Assembly (NCBI GenBank): GCA_027494015.1
Contig: JAOSJP010000034.1
Location: 434,001-498,000 of the forward strand
Source: Anaerolineae bacterium
Lineage (GTDB): Bacteria; Chloroflexota; Anaerolineae; Aggregatilineales; Aggregatilineaceae
Length of the DNA: 64,000 nt
Reading direction: 5' to 3'
Shown: positions 25,873-35,488 of the stretch, in pieces
How the letters are laid out: every line of letters begins with the position of its first letter
How positions within the stretch are numbered: position 1 is the stretch's first letter
Notes under the pieces: generated by a model
Databases searched by the model: none
The model's input: the letters and a program-made list of their open reading frames with translations, nothing else
Told to the model about the DNA's origin: nothing
Program-made: the position numbers and the translations under genes

Positions 25873-25899
25873 TCTCCGGCGGGCAACCGCTTGAGATCA

Positions 25900-25930
25900 C
25901 GAACGGCGGGCGAGGTACGTCCGCCGTTCG
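25900..25930. terminator. Hairpin after rny, convergent gap
   Basis: A perfect 10-bp stem CGAACGGCGG/CCGCCGTTCG with 11-nt loop lies 28 bp after the rny stop and 28 bp before the end of the convergent gene. No T tract on either side, so it may be an RNA-stability or bidirectional termination structure. Confidence 0.45.
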
Positions 25931-25957
25931 CGTTGGTGAGGGGTACGCTGGCCGGTG

Positions 25958-26392
25958 TCAGACAGCCGCGTCCAGCGATGCGCCCAGATCGCGCGAGCTG
26001 CGCACGAGGCGCGGCGGCTCCGGCAGCCAGGGAAAGTACGTCACCTGCCGTGGCTGCGTGACCAGGAACTGCGGCGCGTCCAGGTCGCACACCAACCCGA
26101 ATCCACCGGCGCGCATGAGCGAATAAACCAGGCGCAGCATGGCCGCCGTCCAGGTCTCTGTCTCCAGGAACAAATACATCCGGTGAAACGCGCAGCATCC
26201 ATTCAACCCCGGCGCGCGCAGCGTCAGCCGCCCGCCGTCCACGCAGACAACCTCGATCCACCCTGCTCCCACATCCGTCACGCGGGAAATGCATTTCGAG
26301 TTGGCTAATGCGGCGCGGATCGCCGCGCGATCTCCGTCGGCGAAACGCCCGTCTTCGCTATGACACACCAGGAGCAACATCATCCGGGCCAT
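25958..26392 (-). CDS. Hypothetical protein
   Basis: About 144 aa, not recognised. It begins ARMMLLLVCHSEDGRFADGD, has a mid-region of alternating strands (WIEVVCVDGGRLTLRAPG) and a small cysteine/histidine cluster NGCCAFHRMYLF, and ends in a proline-rich stretch TYFPWLPEPPRLVRSSRD. No signal peptide or membrane span. The reading has codon use like its neighbours and a GGAG close to the chosen ATG, and a promoter-like pair lies upstream, so I treat it as real. It is convergent with rny and divergent from the AIM24-like gene. Confidence 0.55.
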   Translation of the reverse strand: MARMMLLLVCHSEDGRFADGDRAAIRAALANSKCISRVTDVGAGWIEVVCVDGGRLTLRAPGLNGCCAFHRMYLFLETETWTAAMLRLVYSLMRAGGFGLVCDLDAPQFLVTQPRQVTYFPWLPEPPRLVRSSRDLGASLDAAV

Positions 26393-26451
26393 CACGCTCC
26401 GTCCCTCCGCCTTGTGCGGCATTGATAGGCATCGAGCCGGTCAATGGTGTA

Positions 26452-26481
26452 ATGATAGCACGGGCGTTCTGGCCAGTCCAA
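26452..26481 (-). promoter_or_regulatory. Candidate promoter for the hypothetical gene
   Basis: On the minus strand TTGGAC and TATCAT are spaced by 18 bp, 60 bp before the predicted start. The rest of the 374-bp divergent gap (26393-26766) shows no gene or repeat. On the other strand, TATACT at 26686-26691 is a possible -10 for the AIM24-like gene. Confidence 0.4.
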
Positions 26482-26766
26482 ACGCTGTCAAATAGATTTC
26501 GGCGCTGAGTTCCAGCGGCTTGAGGCCCCATATGCAGGGTGCCTGATCCTGCGCTCTCCGCCACATATAGTGTTTCTGTCCCTCGAACAGAATCGCAGAC
26601 AGACGGACTCGGCACGGGAAGACTGGCCCGCACAGTGTGCCCGGCCTGGCCGCGCATAGACTGGTTCGCAACACGTCTCCGGCGCTATACTAGGGCAGCA
26701 GACCGCAACAGATAGAAGGAACGGCGCAAGCGGCAGCTCGCCCGGTCATGAGACAAGGAGAATACC

Positions 26767-27450
26767 ATGCGCGCCGAAATCCTGTACCGCCCCTCGTACT
26801 CCATGGCTATTGTAGACCTGGCCCCCCACGAAGAGATTCGCGTCGAATCTGGCTCGATGGTGAGCATGACCGAGGGCATGAAGCTCAAGACGCAGATGGA
26901 GGGGGGCATCCTGCGCAGCCTGACGCGCTCTGTCCTCGGCGGCGAGAGCTTCTTCCTCAATGTCTTCCAGGCTCCGGCGGCAGGTGGGCAGATCAACCTG
27001 GCCCCGACGATGCCGGGCGACATGATGATCCTGGAGATGCATGGCGAAGCGCTGCTGGTGCAGAGCGGCTCATACGTCGCCTCATCACTCGGCATCATCG
27101 TGGATGCCAAATGGGGCGGCGCGCAGACGTTCTTCGCCTCAGAAGGGTTGATCATGCTGCGCGCGCGCGGCGAAGGGCTGCTCATCCTGTCCAGCTACGG
27201 GGCCATTCACCCTATTGATCTGGCTCCCGGTCAGCGTTACACGATAGATACCGGGCACCTGGTCTCGTTCAGCGAGGGGATGGGCTTCCGGGTGCGCACC
27301 GCCGGCGGCGTCCGCTCGACTCTGCTCAGCGGCGAGGGCCTGGTGGTGGACCTCACCGGGCCGGGGCGCGTCTATATGCAGACGCGCTCCGAAGACGCTT
27401 TCCTGGCCTGGCTGACTCCCAACCTGCCCCAGCAAGGGCCGCCGGGGTAG
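26767..27450 (+). CDS. TIGR00266/AIM24 family protein
   Basis: A 227-aa all-beta protein of the AIM24/TIGR00266 family, whose bacterial function is unknown. Signatures are ILYRPSYSMAIVDLAPHEEI, VESGSMVSMTEGMKLKTQM, the glycine turn GGESFFLNVFQAP, GEGLLILSSYGAIHPIDL and the closing GEGLVVDLTGPGRVYMQTRS. Internal duplication of the beta layers is evident (the GSMVSM and GHLVSFSEGM stretches mirror each other). AAGGAGAA precedes the ATG. It lies alone, with promoter-like TATACT upstream and a repeat-rich gap after it. Confidence 0.88.
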   Translation: MRAEILYRPSYSMAIVDLAPHEEIRVESGSMVSMTEGMKLKTQMEGGILRSLTRSVLGGESFFLNVFQAPAAGGQINLAPTMPGDMMILEMHGEALLVQSGSYVASSLGIIVDAKWGGAQTFFASEGLIMLRARGEGLLILSSYGAIHPIDLAPGQRYTIDTGHLVSFSEGMGFRVRTAGGVRSTLLSGEGLVVDLTGPGRVYMQTRSEDAFLAWLTPNLPQQGPPG

Positions 27451-27587
27451 CGCTGCGCGGCGGGCGAGCGGACAGGCTTCGCATAATTGCCAGGGCATGC
27501 GGATGCACAAACGACCTGTCGCCAGGGAAGTTGGGGATGCTCGCTGAACGCCTCCCCTCAATCCCCTCCAGCAAAGCCCCCGTTCTG

Positions 27588-27712
27588 GAAGACCTCACCC
27601 CTTCGCTCGGCTTTGCTGGGGGAAGGGAGAGGCGCTCGCCGCCCCCCCTCCTGTCAACGGAGAGGGGGGTTTGGGGTGCGGGGAGAAGGCTGGGAGTGGT
27701 CTCTCAAGAATG
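27588..27712. repeat. REP-like inverted block in the AIM24-epimerase gap
   Basis: A CCTCACCCC/GGGGTGCGGGG-bounded GC-rich block whose inner arms CCCCCCCTCC...GGAGAGGGGGG can pair. Similar blocks recur in most gaps of this window. No gene is visible in the 430-bp gap apart from the epimerase promoter. Confidence 0.55.
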
Positions 27713-27816
27713 AATAACCTCCCCTGAGCGTCCAGGGGAGGGGGTCTTCGACAACTGTCTGACAACTCGTTCGTGGACCCCCGCGGCGCTGGCAGCTGGA
27801 GCGGGCACATGCTGCC

Positions 27817-27825
27817 TGGTATAAT
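27817..27825 (+). promoter_or_regulatory. Extended -10 promoter element before the epimerase gene
   Basis: TGGTATAAT: a consensus TATAAT with the TGn extension, 55 bp upstream of the ATG. The -35 position is weak (TGGAGC), as is common for extended -10 promoters. Confidence 0.55.
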
Positions 27826-27880
27826 CGCGCCCGTTTGCCGGTGCAGTGCCTCCTTTCCATAAACGAGAAGGAATGCGCGC

Positions 27881-28851
27881 ATGACTCACGCTCTGATTAC
27901 GGGTGGTGCCGGGTTCATCGGCAGCCATCTGGCCGAATACCTGCTGGCACGCGGCGAGCAGGTGACGGTCATTGACAATCTCTCCACCGGGCGCTTCGAG
28001 AACATCGCCCCCTGGAAAAGACGCCAGGCTTCCGCTACGCCATCGAGGACATCCGGCACGCCGCCGTGATGGATCGCCTGGTCAGCGAATGCGACGTGAT
28101 CTACCACCTGGCGGCGGCGGTCGGCGTGTTCTCGATTGTGCACAGCCCGATTGACACGCTGGAGATCAACGTCGGCGGCACGGAGATCGTGCTCCAGACA
28201 GCGCGCCGCTACCGCCGGCCCGTGCTGATCGCCTCGACTTCGGAGGTCTACGGCAAGGGCATCAAGGTGCCCTTCAGCGAGGACGACGACCGCATCCTCG
28301 GCCCGACGACCAAGAGCCGCTGGAGCTACGCCGCGTCCAAGGCGCTTGACGAATTCCTGGGGCTGGCCTACCAGAAAGCGACCGGGCTGCCGGTGATCAT
28401 CGTCCGCCTGTTCAACACCGTCGGCCCGCGCCAGGTGGGGAACTACGGCATGGTCGTGCCGCGCTTCGTGCAGTGGGCGCTGGCCGGCGAGCCGATCCAG
28501 GTTTACGGCGACGGCACCCAATCGCGCTGCTTCGCCAATGTGCACGATGTGGTGGACGCGATTTCCCGCCTGGCGCACGCCGACAGCACTTCCGGCGAAG
28601 TGTTCAACATCGGCAGCAACGAAGAAGTGACCATCGGCGCGCTGGCCGAGCGCGTCAAGGCGCGCACCGGCAGCGCGGCGGAGATCGTGCGCGTGCCTTA
28701 CGACCAGGCGTATGAGGTCGGCTTTGAAGATATGCACCGCCGCGTGCCGGACATCAGCAAGATCAACCGTGCCATCGGCTGGGCACCGTCCACGCCGCTC
28801 GACACGACCATTGACCAGATCATCGCTTACTTCCGGGCGCAGCAAGGCTAA
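27881..28851 (+). CDS. NAD-dependent sugar-nucleotide epimerase/dehydratase, frameshifted
   Basis: Extended short-chain dehydrogenase acting on nucleotide sugars (UDP-glucose 4-epimerase/decarboxylase group). The N-terminal Rossmann motif is [17 protein letters not shown]; after IAP the frame shifts. Adding one C to the CCCCC at 28008-28012 gives [17 protein letters not shown] and leads into [21 protein letters not shown], the catalytic [11 protein letters not shown] (YxxxK), [20 protein letters not shown] and [10 protein letters not shown]. Repaired length is about 323 aa. Because the catalytic half is undamaged and the lesion is a homopolymer, consensus error is likely. Substrate is not determined. 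It is convergent with the DUF3267 gene. Confidence 0.88.
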
Positions 28852-28870
28852 AAGACCGAAGAGACGCTTT

Positions 28871-29491
28871 TCATTTCGAAATTCGAATTTCGAAATTCGA
28901 AATCCTTAAATAGACGCGCATCCCGTCCGCTTCGTCGCGGATGAGCGCCGCCGCATCGTAGCGGCGGGCGATGATCGCCATCCACAGGTCGCCGCCCGCG
29001 CCAGACGCATTGACGACGACCGCCAGCGCGATCCACGAGGCCAGCTCCCACGGCACGAATGGCAGGACGATCACACCCCCCAGCGTGATGATCACCAGAG
29101 GGGCCAGCAGCACGCGCAGATATTCGTCGCGGCGGAAATAGGCGCTGTCCGCGGTCGTGTACAGCGCGTACCACTTCAGGCCATAACGCGGCGAATGACC
29201 GTAGTGCCCGATCATTCGCCCGTGCACCCATTCGTGCAGCGGCAGCACGCCCAGCACCAGCGCGTAACCGAGGAGACGCGGCACACTATCCGGCAGCGCG
29301 CCGATCACCAGGGGAGCGCCGACAGCATGGTAGGCAGCCAGCGCGCCGAACAGCACCCCTCCGCTGATGAGCAGCGCCGCCAGCGTCAGGGCCAGCAGCG
29401 GGGGCCAGGCTCGCCGCTGGCTGACGCGCGCCGCGTATGCCTCCCGGTAGCCGGGCGGCAGCGCGGTGATCGGGCCAGTGGGCAGCGGCAT
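28871..29491 (-). CDS. DUF3267-type membrane protein with HExxH motif
   Basis: A 206-aa multi-span membrane protein. The hydrophobic segments are LLALTLAALLISGGVLFGAL, GYALVLGVLPLHEWVHG, YLRVLLAPLVIITLGGVIV and LASWIALAVVVNASGAGGDL. The HEWVHG motif fits the HExxH zinc-binding pattern and GAGGDLWMA the ligand region of DUF3267/M50-like putative metalloproteases. The final nine or so residues (NFEIRISK and neighbours) are encoded by the 7-bp repeat array, so the native C-terminus may have been extended by repeat sequence. Function beyond a putative intramembrane protease is unknown. It is downstream of copA on the same strand, with a repeat-filled gap. Confidence 0.75.
   Translation of the reverse strand: MPLPTGPITALPPGYREAYAARVSQRRAWPPLLALTLAALLISGGVLFGALAAYHAVGAPLVIGALPDSVPRLLGYALVLGVLPLHEWVHGRMIGHYGHSPRYGLKWYALYTTADSAYFRRDEYLRVLLAPLVIITLGGVIVLPFVPWELASWIALAVVVNASGAGGDLWMAIIARRYDAAALIRDEADGMRVYLRISNFEIRISK
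28874..28903. repeat. Palindromic heptamer array (TTTCGAA/ATTCGAA)
   Basis: Four 7-bp units, TTTCGAA ATTCGAA TTTCGAA ATTCGAA, each itself nearly palindromic, fill the 19-bp convergent gap between the epimerase and DUF3267 genes and run into the latter's 3' end. Confidence 0.8.
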
Positions 29492-29496
29492 GACGA

Positions 29497-29552
29497 TCAG
29501 CTTTCAGCCTTCAGCAATCAGCTTGCAGCATTCAGCGGTCAGCCTTCAGCGA
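29497..29552. repeat. Eight tandem heptamers (TCAGCNN)
   Basis: Exactly eight 7-bp units of the form TCAGCNN (one GCAGC variant) lie between copA and the DUF3267 gene. Unlike the other arrays, this one has no inverted partner and separates genes on the same strand. Confidence 0.8.
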
Positions 29553-29578
29553 TCCGGCAGCGCGGGCGCTCTGACGCC

Positions 29579-29611
29579 AGACTTCCGAAGTTTTGGAAAC
29601 TTCGGAAGTCT
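29579..29611. repeat. Hairpin repeat, family F, copy 2
   Basis: Perfect 15-bp arms AGACTTCCGAAGTTT and complement around a 3-nt loop, 53 bp after the copA stop on its strand. It could act as a terminator for the copper operon. Confidence 0.75.
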
Positions 29612-29663
29612 GTTGTGGGGCCGAGCGACGCCCCTTCGCTGCCTGGCAGGTCTTGCGCGTACC

Positions 29664-32102
<2,439 letters not shown>

Positions 32103-32159
32103 AGGTTCCTCGGCTCAACACCCAGACACGCTGAGCGTGCTGGCGAAATGTCTCTCTCC

Positions 32160-32188
32160 GCAGGGGCGTATCGCGCTATGCCCCTACC
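32160..32188. repeat. Degenerate family-D palindrome in the copZ-copA gap
   Basis: CAGGGGCGTATCGCGCTATGCCCCTAC: the arms pair with mismatches. It lies between copZ and copA, where it could modulate read-through. Confidence 0.5.
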
Positions 32189-32214
32189 AACACCATCGCG
32201 CGCCTGGATGACTC

Positions 32215-32428
32215 TCAGTTCTGTTCGGCGGGCGGATAGTTGATCTCGACGAGCAGGGCCTTGATCTGCTCCCAGGTGGCCGGCTCGGCCCATTCGACGG
32301 TGACCATGCGCGTGGTCTTTGTCGGCGTCCACCCGGCTGACGCCGGTCAGCTCGCTGACCTCGTTCCTGATGGTCATCACGCAGTGGCCGCAGGAAATAT
32401 TGGGCACTTCGAACGTCTTGACAGGCAT
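32215..32428 (-). CDS. copZ: CopZ-like heavy-metal-associated copper chaperone, frameshifted
   Basis: A single HMA domain of about 70 aa that would ferry Cu+ to CopA. The metal site is VPNISCGHCVMTIRNEV (CxxC variant CGHC). The frame breaks after DADK; removing the G corresponding to position 32317 restores DADKTTRMVTVEWAEP and ends ALLVEINYPPAEQN, the expected last strand and helix. AAGGAGAG precedes the ATG. Flanked by csoR upstream and copA downstream on the same strand, so function is well supported by context. The lesion is one base, as in three other genes here. Confidence 0.85.
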
Positions 32429-32466
32429 GACGGACTCTCCTTGGTGGGTATGGTGAGGGTGCGCTA

Positions 32467-32745
32467 TCAGGGTTTGTTGGCGTGACGATAGACTTCGACG
32501 ACTTCGGAGAGCAGGCGCTCGCGCTCGGCCACGTCGTCGCCCTGGATGGCGGTGGTGACGCAGGTGCGCAGATGCGACTCCAGAATGCTTTCGCTGACGC
32601 GAGCCAGGGCCGTCTGCGAGGCCTGAATCTGCTTGATCACGTCAATGCAGTAGCGGTCTTCTTCGAGCATCCGAATGATGCCGTTGACGTGCCCGGCGAC
32701 GCTTTTCAGGCGATGGATCGTCTCGGATCGTGTCTTGTCGTCCAT
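32467..32745 (-). CDS. csoR: CsoR-family copper-sensing repressor
   Basis: A 92-aa all-helical DNA-binding repressor that releases its operator on binding Cu+. The ligand set Cys-His-Cys is visible in EEDRYCIDVIKQ and LESHLRTCVTTA; the N-terminal helix RLKSVAGHVNGIIRMLEEDR is typical. GGAG lies 8 bp before the ATG. It leads the copper operon. A GC-rich palindrome directly upstream is the probable self-regulated operator. Confidence 0.95.
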   Translation of the reverse strand: MDDKTRSETIHRLKSVAGHVNGIIRMLEEDRYCIDVIKQIQASQTALARVSESILESHLRTCVTTAIQGDDVAERERLLSEVVEVYRHANKP

Positions 32746-32757
32746 CAGTCACTCCGT

Positions 32758-32784
32758 TACCCCCCGCCCCCTGGGGGTGGGGTA
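32758..32784. promoter_or_regulatory. Probable CsoR operator
   Basis: A G/C-run palindrome starting TACCCCCCG and ending TGGGGTA around CCCCCTGGGGG, the hallmark of CsoR/RcnR-type operators, 13 bp upstream of csoR. Only one copy is seen, which fits one regulated csoR-copZ-copA transcript. Confidence 0.75.
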
Positions 32785-32844
32785 TATGATGAGGAGTTTA
32801 GCAGACTGTCCGGGCGGTGTCAAGTGCTGGATGCCGCAATCTTG

Positions 32845-33130
32845 ACCTCACCCCCTAGCCTCGCGGCGCTCGGCTTTTCCCCCTCTCCGCTGCGGCTATA
32901 CATTACTCACACCTTTGGCTGTGACTGTCCCCCCGAAGATCCCGGCCCTTCCCCACAAGGGGGAAGGGAGAAAAGCCTGGCGGTACCTGCTCCCTTCCCT
33001 TCCGCGCAGCGCGGGGGAAGGGGCTGGGGGATGGGGGGCATTTGTGGGTAATGCAATCTTATTTGTCTAATCTTCCACATTGGAGAGGGGGCGACGAGGC
33101 GCGCCAGCGCCGAGCGGGGATGAGGTAAAC
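32845..33130. repeat. REP-like repeat blocks in the csoR-permease gap
   Basis: Fragments of the CCTCACCCC...GGGGTGAGG family and CT/GA-rich inverted blocks (CCCTTCCCC against GGGGAAGGG) fill most of this divergent gap. At its end GGGGCGCAGCAGAGCAGC matches interior sequence of family-C elements, so a fragment of one may be present. No gene is visible. Confidence 0.5.
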
Positions 33131-33215
33131 CGGGGCGCAGCAGAGCAGCACCCCTACGAGACCGGCGTGCAGACCAAGAGGGGACTCCAATGGGACAATC
33201 GCGGGACAAACCTCG

Positions 33216-33244
33216 TTCACAACTGCGCCAGATAGTGATATGGT
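33216..33244 (+). promoter_or_regulatory. Candidate promoter of the sugar ABC operon
   Basis: TTCACA and TATGGT with a 17-bp spacer, about 80 bp before the first permease gene. Confidence 0.45.
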
Positions 33245-33322
33245 GTGAGCAGCCTCGAAGGCATCTTAGTCCGCGCCCGCCACACGCCATCCGGCTGTCA
33301 AAAGTATTGAAGAGCGAGTCCG

Positions 33323-34318
33323 ATGATTTTCTCCAAAGACCGCGTCAGACCGCCCTCCCCGGCGCTTGACCCCCAGCCGGGCCTGCCGTGGCTGCGACGC
33401 CTGGGCTTCAGCCACATGCTGCTCCAGGTCCGCAGACGCGGGCAGCTTTACCTGCTGCTGGCGCTGCCCACCGCCTATATCCTCGTCTTCCACTATATCC
33501 CGATGCTCGGCGCGCAGATCGCCTTCCGCGACTATTCGCCGGTGGATGGGTTGTGGGGCAGCGAGTGGGTGGGGCTGGAGAACTTCGAGCGGTTCTTCAA
33601 CTCGTATATGTTCGAGCGCCTGATCTGGAACACGGTCACGCTCGGTTTCTACACGCTGGTCGCGGGTTTTCCGATCCCGATCATCCTGGCGCTGAGCCTG
33701 AACCAGGTGCGCTCGCGCTGGTTCAAGAGCACCGTGCAGATGGTGACGTACGCGCCGCACTTCATCTCTACCGTGGTCATGGTTGGGCTGCTGCTCCAGT
33801 TTCTCAACCCGCGCTTCGGGGTTGCCGGCCTGGTGACCGAAGCGATCTTCGGCCAGCCGGTCAACCTGCTCTCCAAGCCGAGCTGGTACCAGCATCTCTA
33901 CGTCTGGTCGGATGTCTGGCAGCACACCGGCTTCGCGACGATCATCTACCTGGCCGCACTGACGACGATTGACCCCAACCTGCACGAAGCGGCCCTGGTA
34001 GACGGCGCGTCCAAGCTCCAGCGCATCCGCCACATTGACATTCCGGGCATTCTGCCGGTCACGACCATGATCCTGATCCTGAACATCGGCAGCTTCATCA
34101 ACATCGGCTTCGAGAAAGCACTGCTGATGCAGAACCCGCTCAATACCAGCGTGTCGGAGATCATTGACACCTACGTGTACAAGGTGGGGCTGACCTCGGC
34201 GGCGCTGGACTTCTCCTACGCGACGGCGATTGGTCTGTTCAAAGGAGTGATAGCCCTGGCGCTGGTCGTCCTGGCGAACTGGCTGGTCAAGAAGCTGGGA
34301 CAAGAGGGCCTGTGGTAG
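33323..34318 (+). CDS. Sugar ABC transporter permease (LplB type)
   Basis: Inner-membrane permease of a carbohydrate uptake-1-type importer, 331 aa. Six hydrophobic segments are visible (LYLLLALPTAYILVFHYIP, LGFYTLVAGFPIPIILALS, FISTVVMVGLLLQFL and others). The cytoplasmic EAA loop that contacts the ATPase reads HEAALVDGASKLQRIRHIDI. The YIPMLGAQIAFRDYSP stretch is characteristic of the LplB branch, often linked to complex polysaccharide or glycan uptake. First gene of an operon with the LplC permease, a binding protein, an M81 peptidase, a GHL6-like glycosidase and cutC. No ATPase gene is present; such systems often share a common one. Confidence 0.92.
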   Translation: MIFSKDRVRPPSPALDPQPGLPWLRRLGFSHMLLQVRRRGQLYLLLALPTAYILVFHYIPMLGAQIAFRDYSPVDGLWGSEWVGLENFERFFNSYMFERLIWNTVTLGFYTLVAGFPIPIILALSLNQVRSRWFKSTVQMVTYAPHFISTVVMVGLLLQFLNPRFGVAGLVTEAIFGQPVNLLSKPSWYQHLYVWSDVWQHTGFATIIYLAALTTIDPNLHEAALVDGASKLQRIRHIDIPGILPVTTMILILNIGSFINIGFEKALLMQNPLNTSVSEIIDTYVYKVGLTSAALDFSYATAIGLFKGVIALALVVLANWLVKKLGQEGLW

Positions 34319-34361
34319 CTGACCCAGCGCGCCTTGCGTTGAGGAAAGAGACACGGTAGAC

Positions 34362-35297
34362 ATGGCAAATCTGACGACCATCACGCGGCGCTGGCGCCCC
34401 GGCAACACCAGGACCATTCACGATTCGGCGGGCGACCGTGTCTTCACGGTGTTCAACACCCTGTTTCTGCTCGCCGTGCTGCTGGCTGTGCTCTACCCAC
34501 TGGTCTACGTGGTCAGCGCCTCTTTCAGCGATCCGCACGCCGTGACCTCCGGGCGGGTGAAGCTGCTACCGGTTGACTTCTCGACCGTCGGCTACGAGAA
34601 AATCTTCGAGCACCCCACCATCATGCGCGGGTTCTCCAACTCGCTCTTTTACATGATCGTAGGCTCGTCCGTCAACGTCGCCATGACGCTGCTGGCGGCT
34701 TATCCGCTCTCGCGGCGCGACCTGCCGGGGCGCAAGTTCCTGATCGTTTTCTTCTTCTTCCCGATGCTGTTCAGCGGCGGGCTGATCCCTTTTTTCCTGG
34801 TGGTGCGCGACATCGGCCTGCTGAACACGCGCTGGGCGCTGATCATCCCGACCGCCATGAGCGTCTGGAATCTGATGATCGCCATCTCGTTTTTCCGCAC
34901 GTCAATCCCCGCCGAACTGCTCGAAGCCGCCCAGCTCGACGGCTGCAACGACATTCAGTACTTTGTGCGGATTCTGCTGCCGCTTTCCGGCCCGATTATC
35001 GCGGTGCTGTTCCTGTTTTACGCCGTCTGGCACTGGAACCAGTACTTCAACGCGCTGATCTTCCTCGACGATCAGTCGCTCTATCCGCTGCAACTGGTCA
35101 TGCGTGACATCCTGATTCTCAACGACCTGGACCTGGCGATGCTGGCCGATGTGCGCACGATGGCCCAGCAGCAGAGCCTGAAAGAACAACTGAAGTTCAC
35201 GATGATCGTCGTCTCGTCGCTGCCGGTGATGATGCTCTATCCTTTCGTGCAGCGACATTTCGTCAAGGGCATCACGCTCGGCGCGGTGAAGGGTTGA
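34362..35297 (+). CDS. Sugar ABC transporter permease (LplC type)
   Basis: Second permease of the importer, 311 aa, six membrane segments (TLFLLAVLLAVLYPLVYVVS, FYMIVGSSVNVAMTLLAAYPL, VFFFFPMLFSGGLIPFFLVV and others). The EAA loop reads LLEAAQLDGCNDIQYFVRIL, and HWNQYFNALIFLDDQSLYPLQ is typical of the LplC/YtcP group. The C-terminal FVQRHFVKGITLGAVKG is the usual closing motif. GAGGAAAG lies upstream of the ATG, 43 bp after the first permease. It pairs with the adjacent LplB-type protein to form the channel. Confidence 0.93.
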   Translation: MANLTTITRRWRPGNTRTIHDSAGDRVFTVFNTLFLLAVLLAVLYPLVYVVSASFSDPHAVTSGRVKLLPVDFSTVGYEKIFEHPTIMRGFSNSLFYMIVGSSVNVAMTLLAAYPLSRRDLPGRKFLIVFFFFPMLFSGGLIPFFLVVRDIGLLNTRWALIIPTAMSVWNLMIAISFFRTSIPAELLEAAQLDGCNDIQYFVRILLPLSGPIIAVLFLFYAVWHWNQYFNALIFLDDQSLYPLQLVMRDILILNDLDLAMLADVRTMAQQQSLKEQLKFTMIVVSSLPVMMLYPFVQRHFVKGITLGAVKG

Positions 35298-35330
35298 GAG
35301 GATTGGCGATTGGCCGAAGGCCAGATGCTA

Positions 35331-35380
35331 AGAACCTCACCCCTGGCCCTCTCCGCCAACGGAAAGGGAGAAAGAGGCAG
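35331..35380. repeat. REP-like block between permease and binding-protein genes
   Basis: CCTCACCCCTGGCCCTCTCC followed by GGAAAGGGAGAAAGAG; a short copy of the recurrent intergenic block, inside the ABC operon. It may attenuate or stabilise the transcript. Confidence 0.5.
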
Positions 35381-35488
35381 GGAGTTGAGGGACGAGATGA
35401 GCAACGCTTGTCCGAAGCTGTCGTTTCGTTTCCACGGTGTCACCTTCGTTTCGCAAGCATGGGCAAGAGTACTATTGAGGAGAAAACC

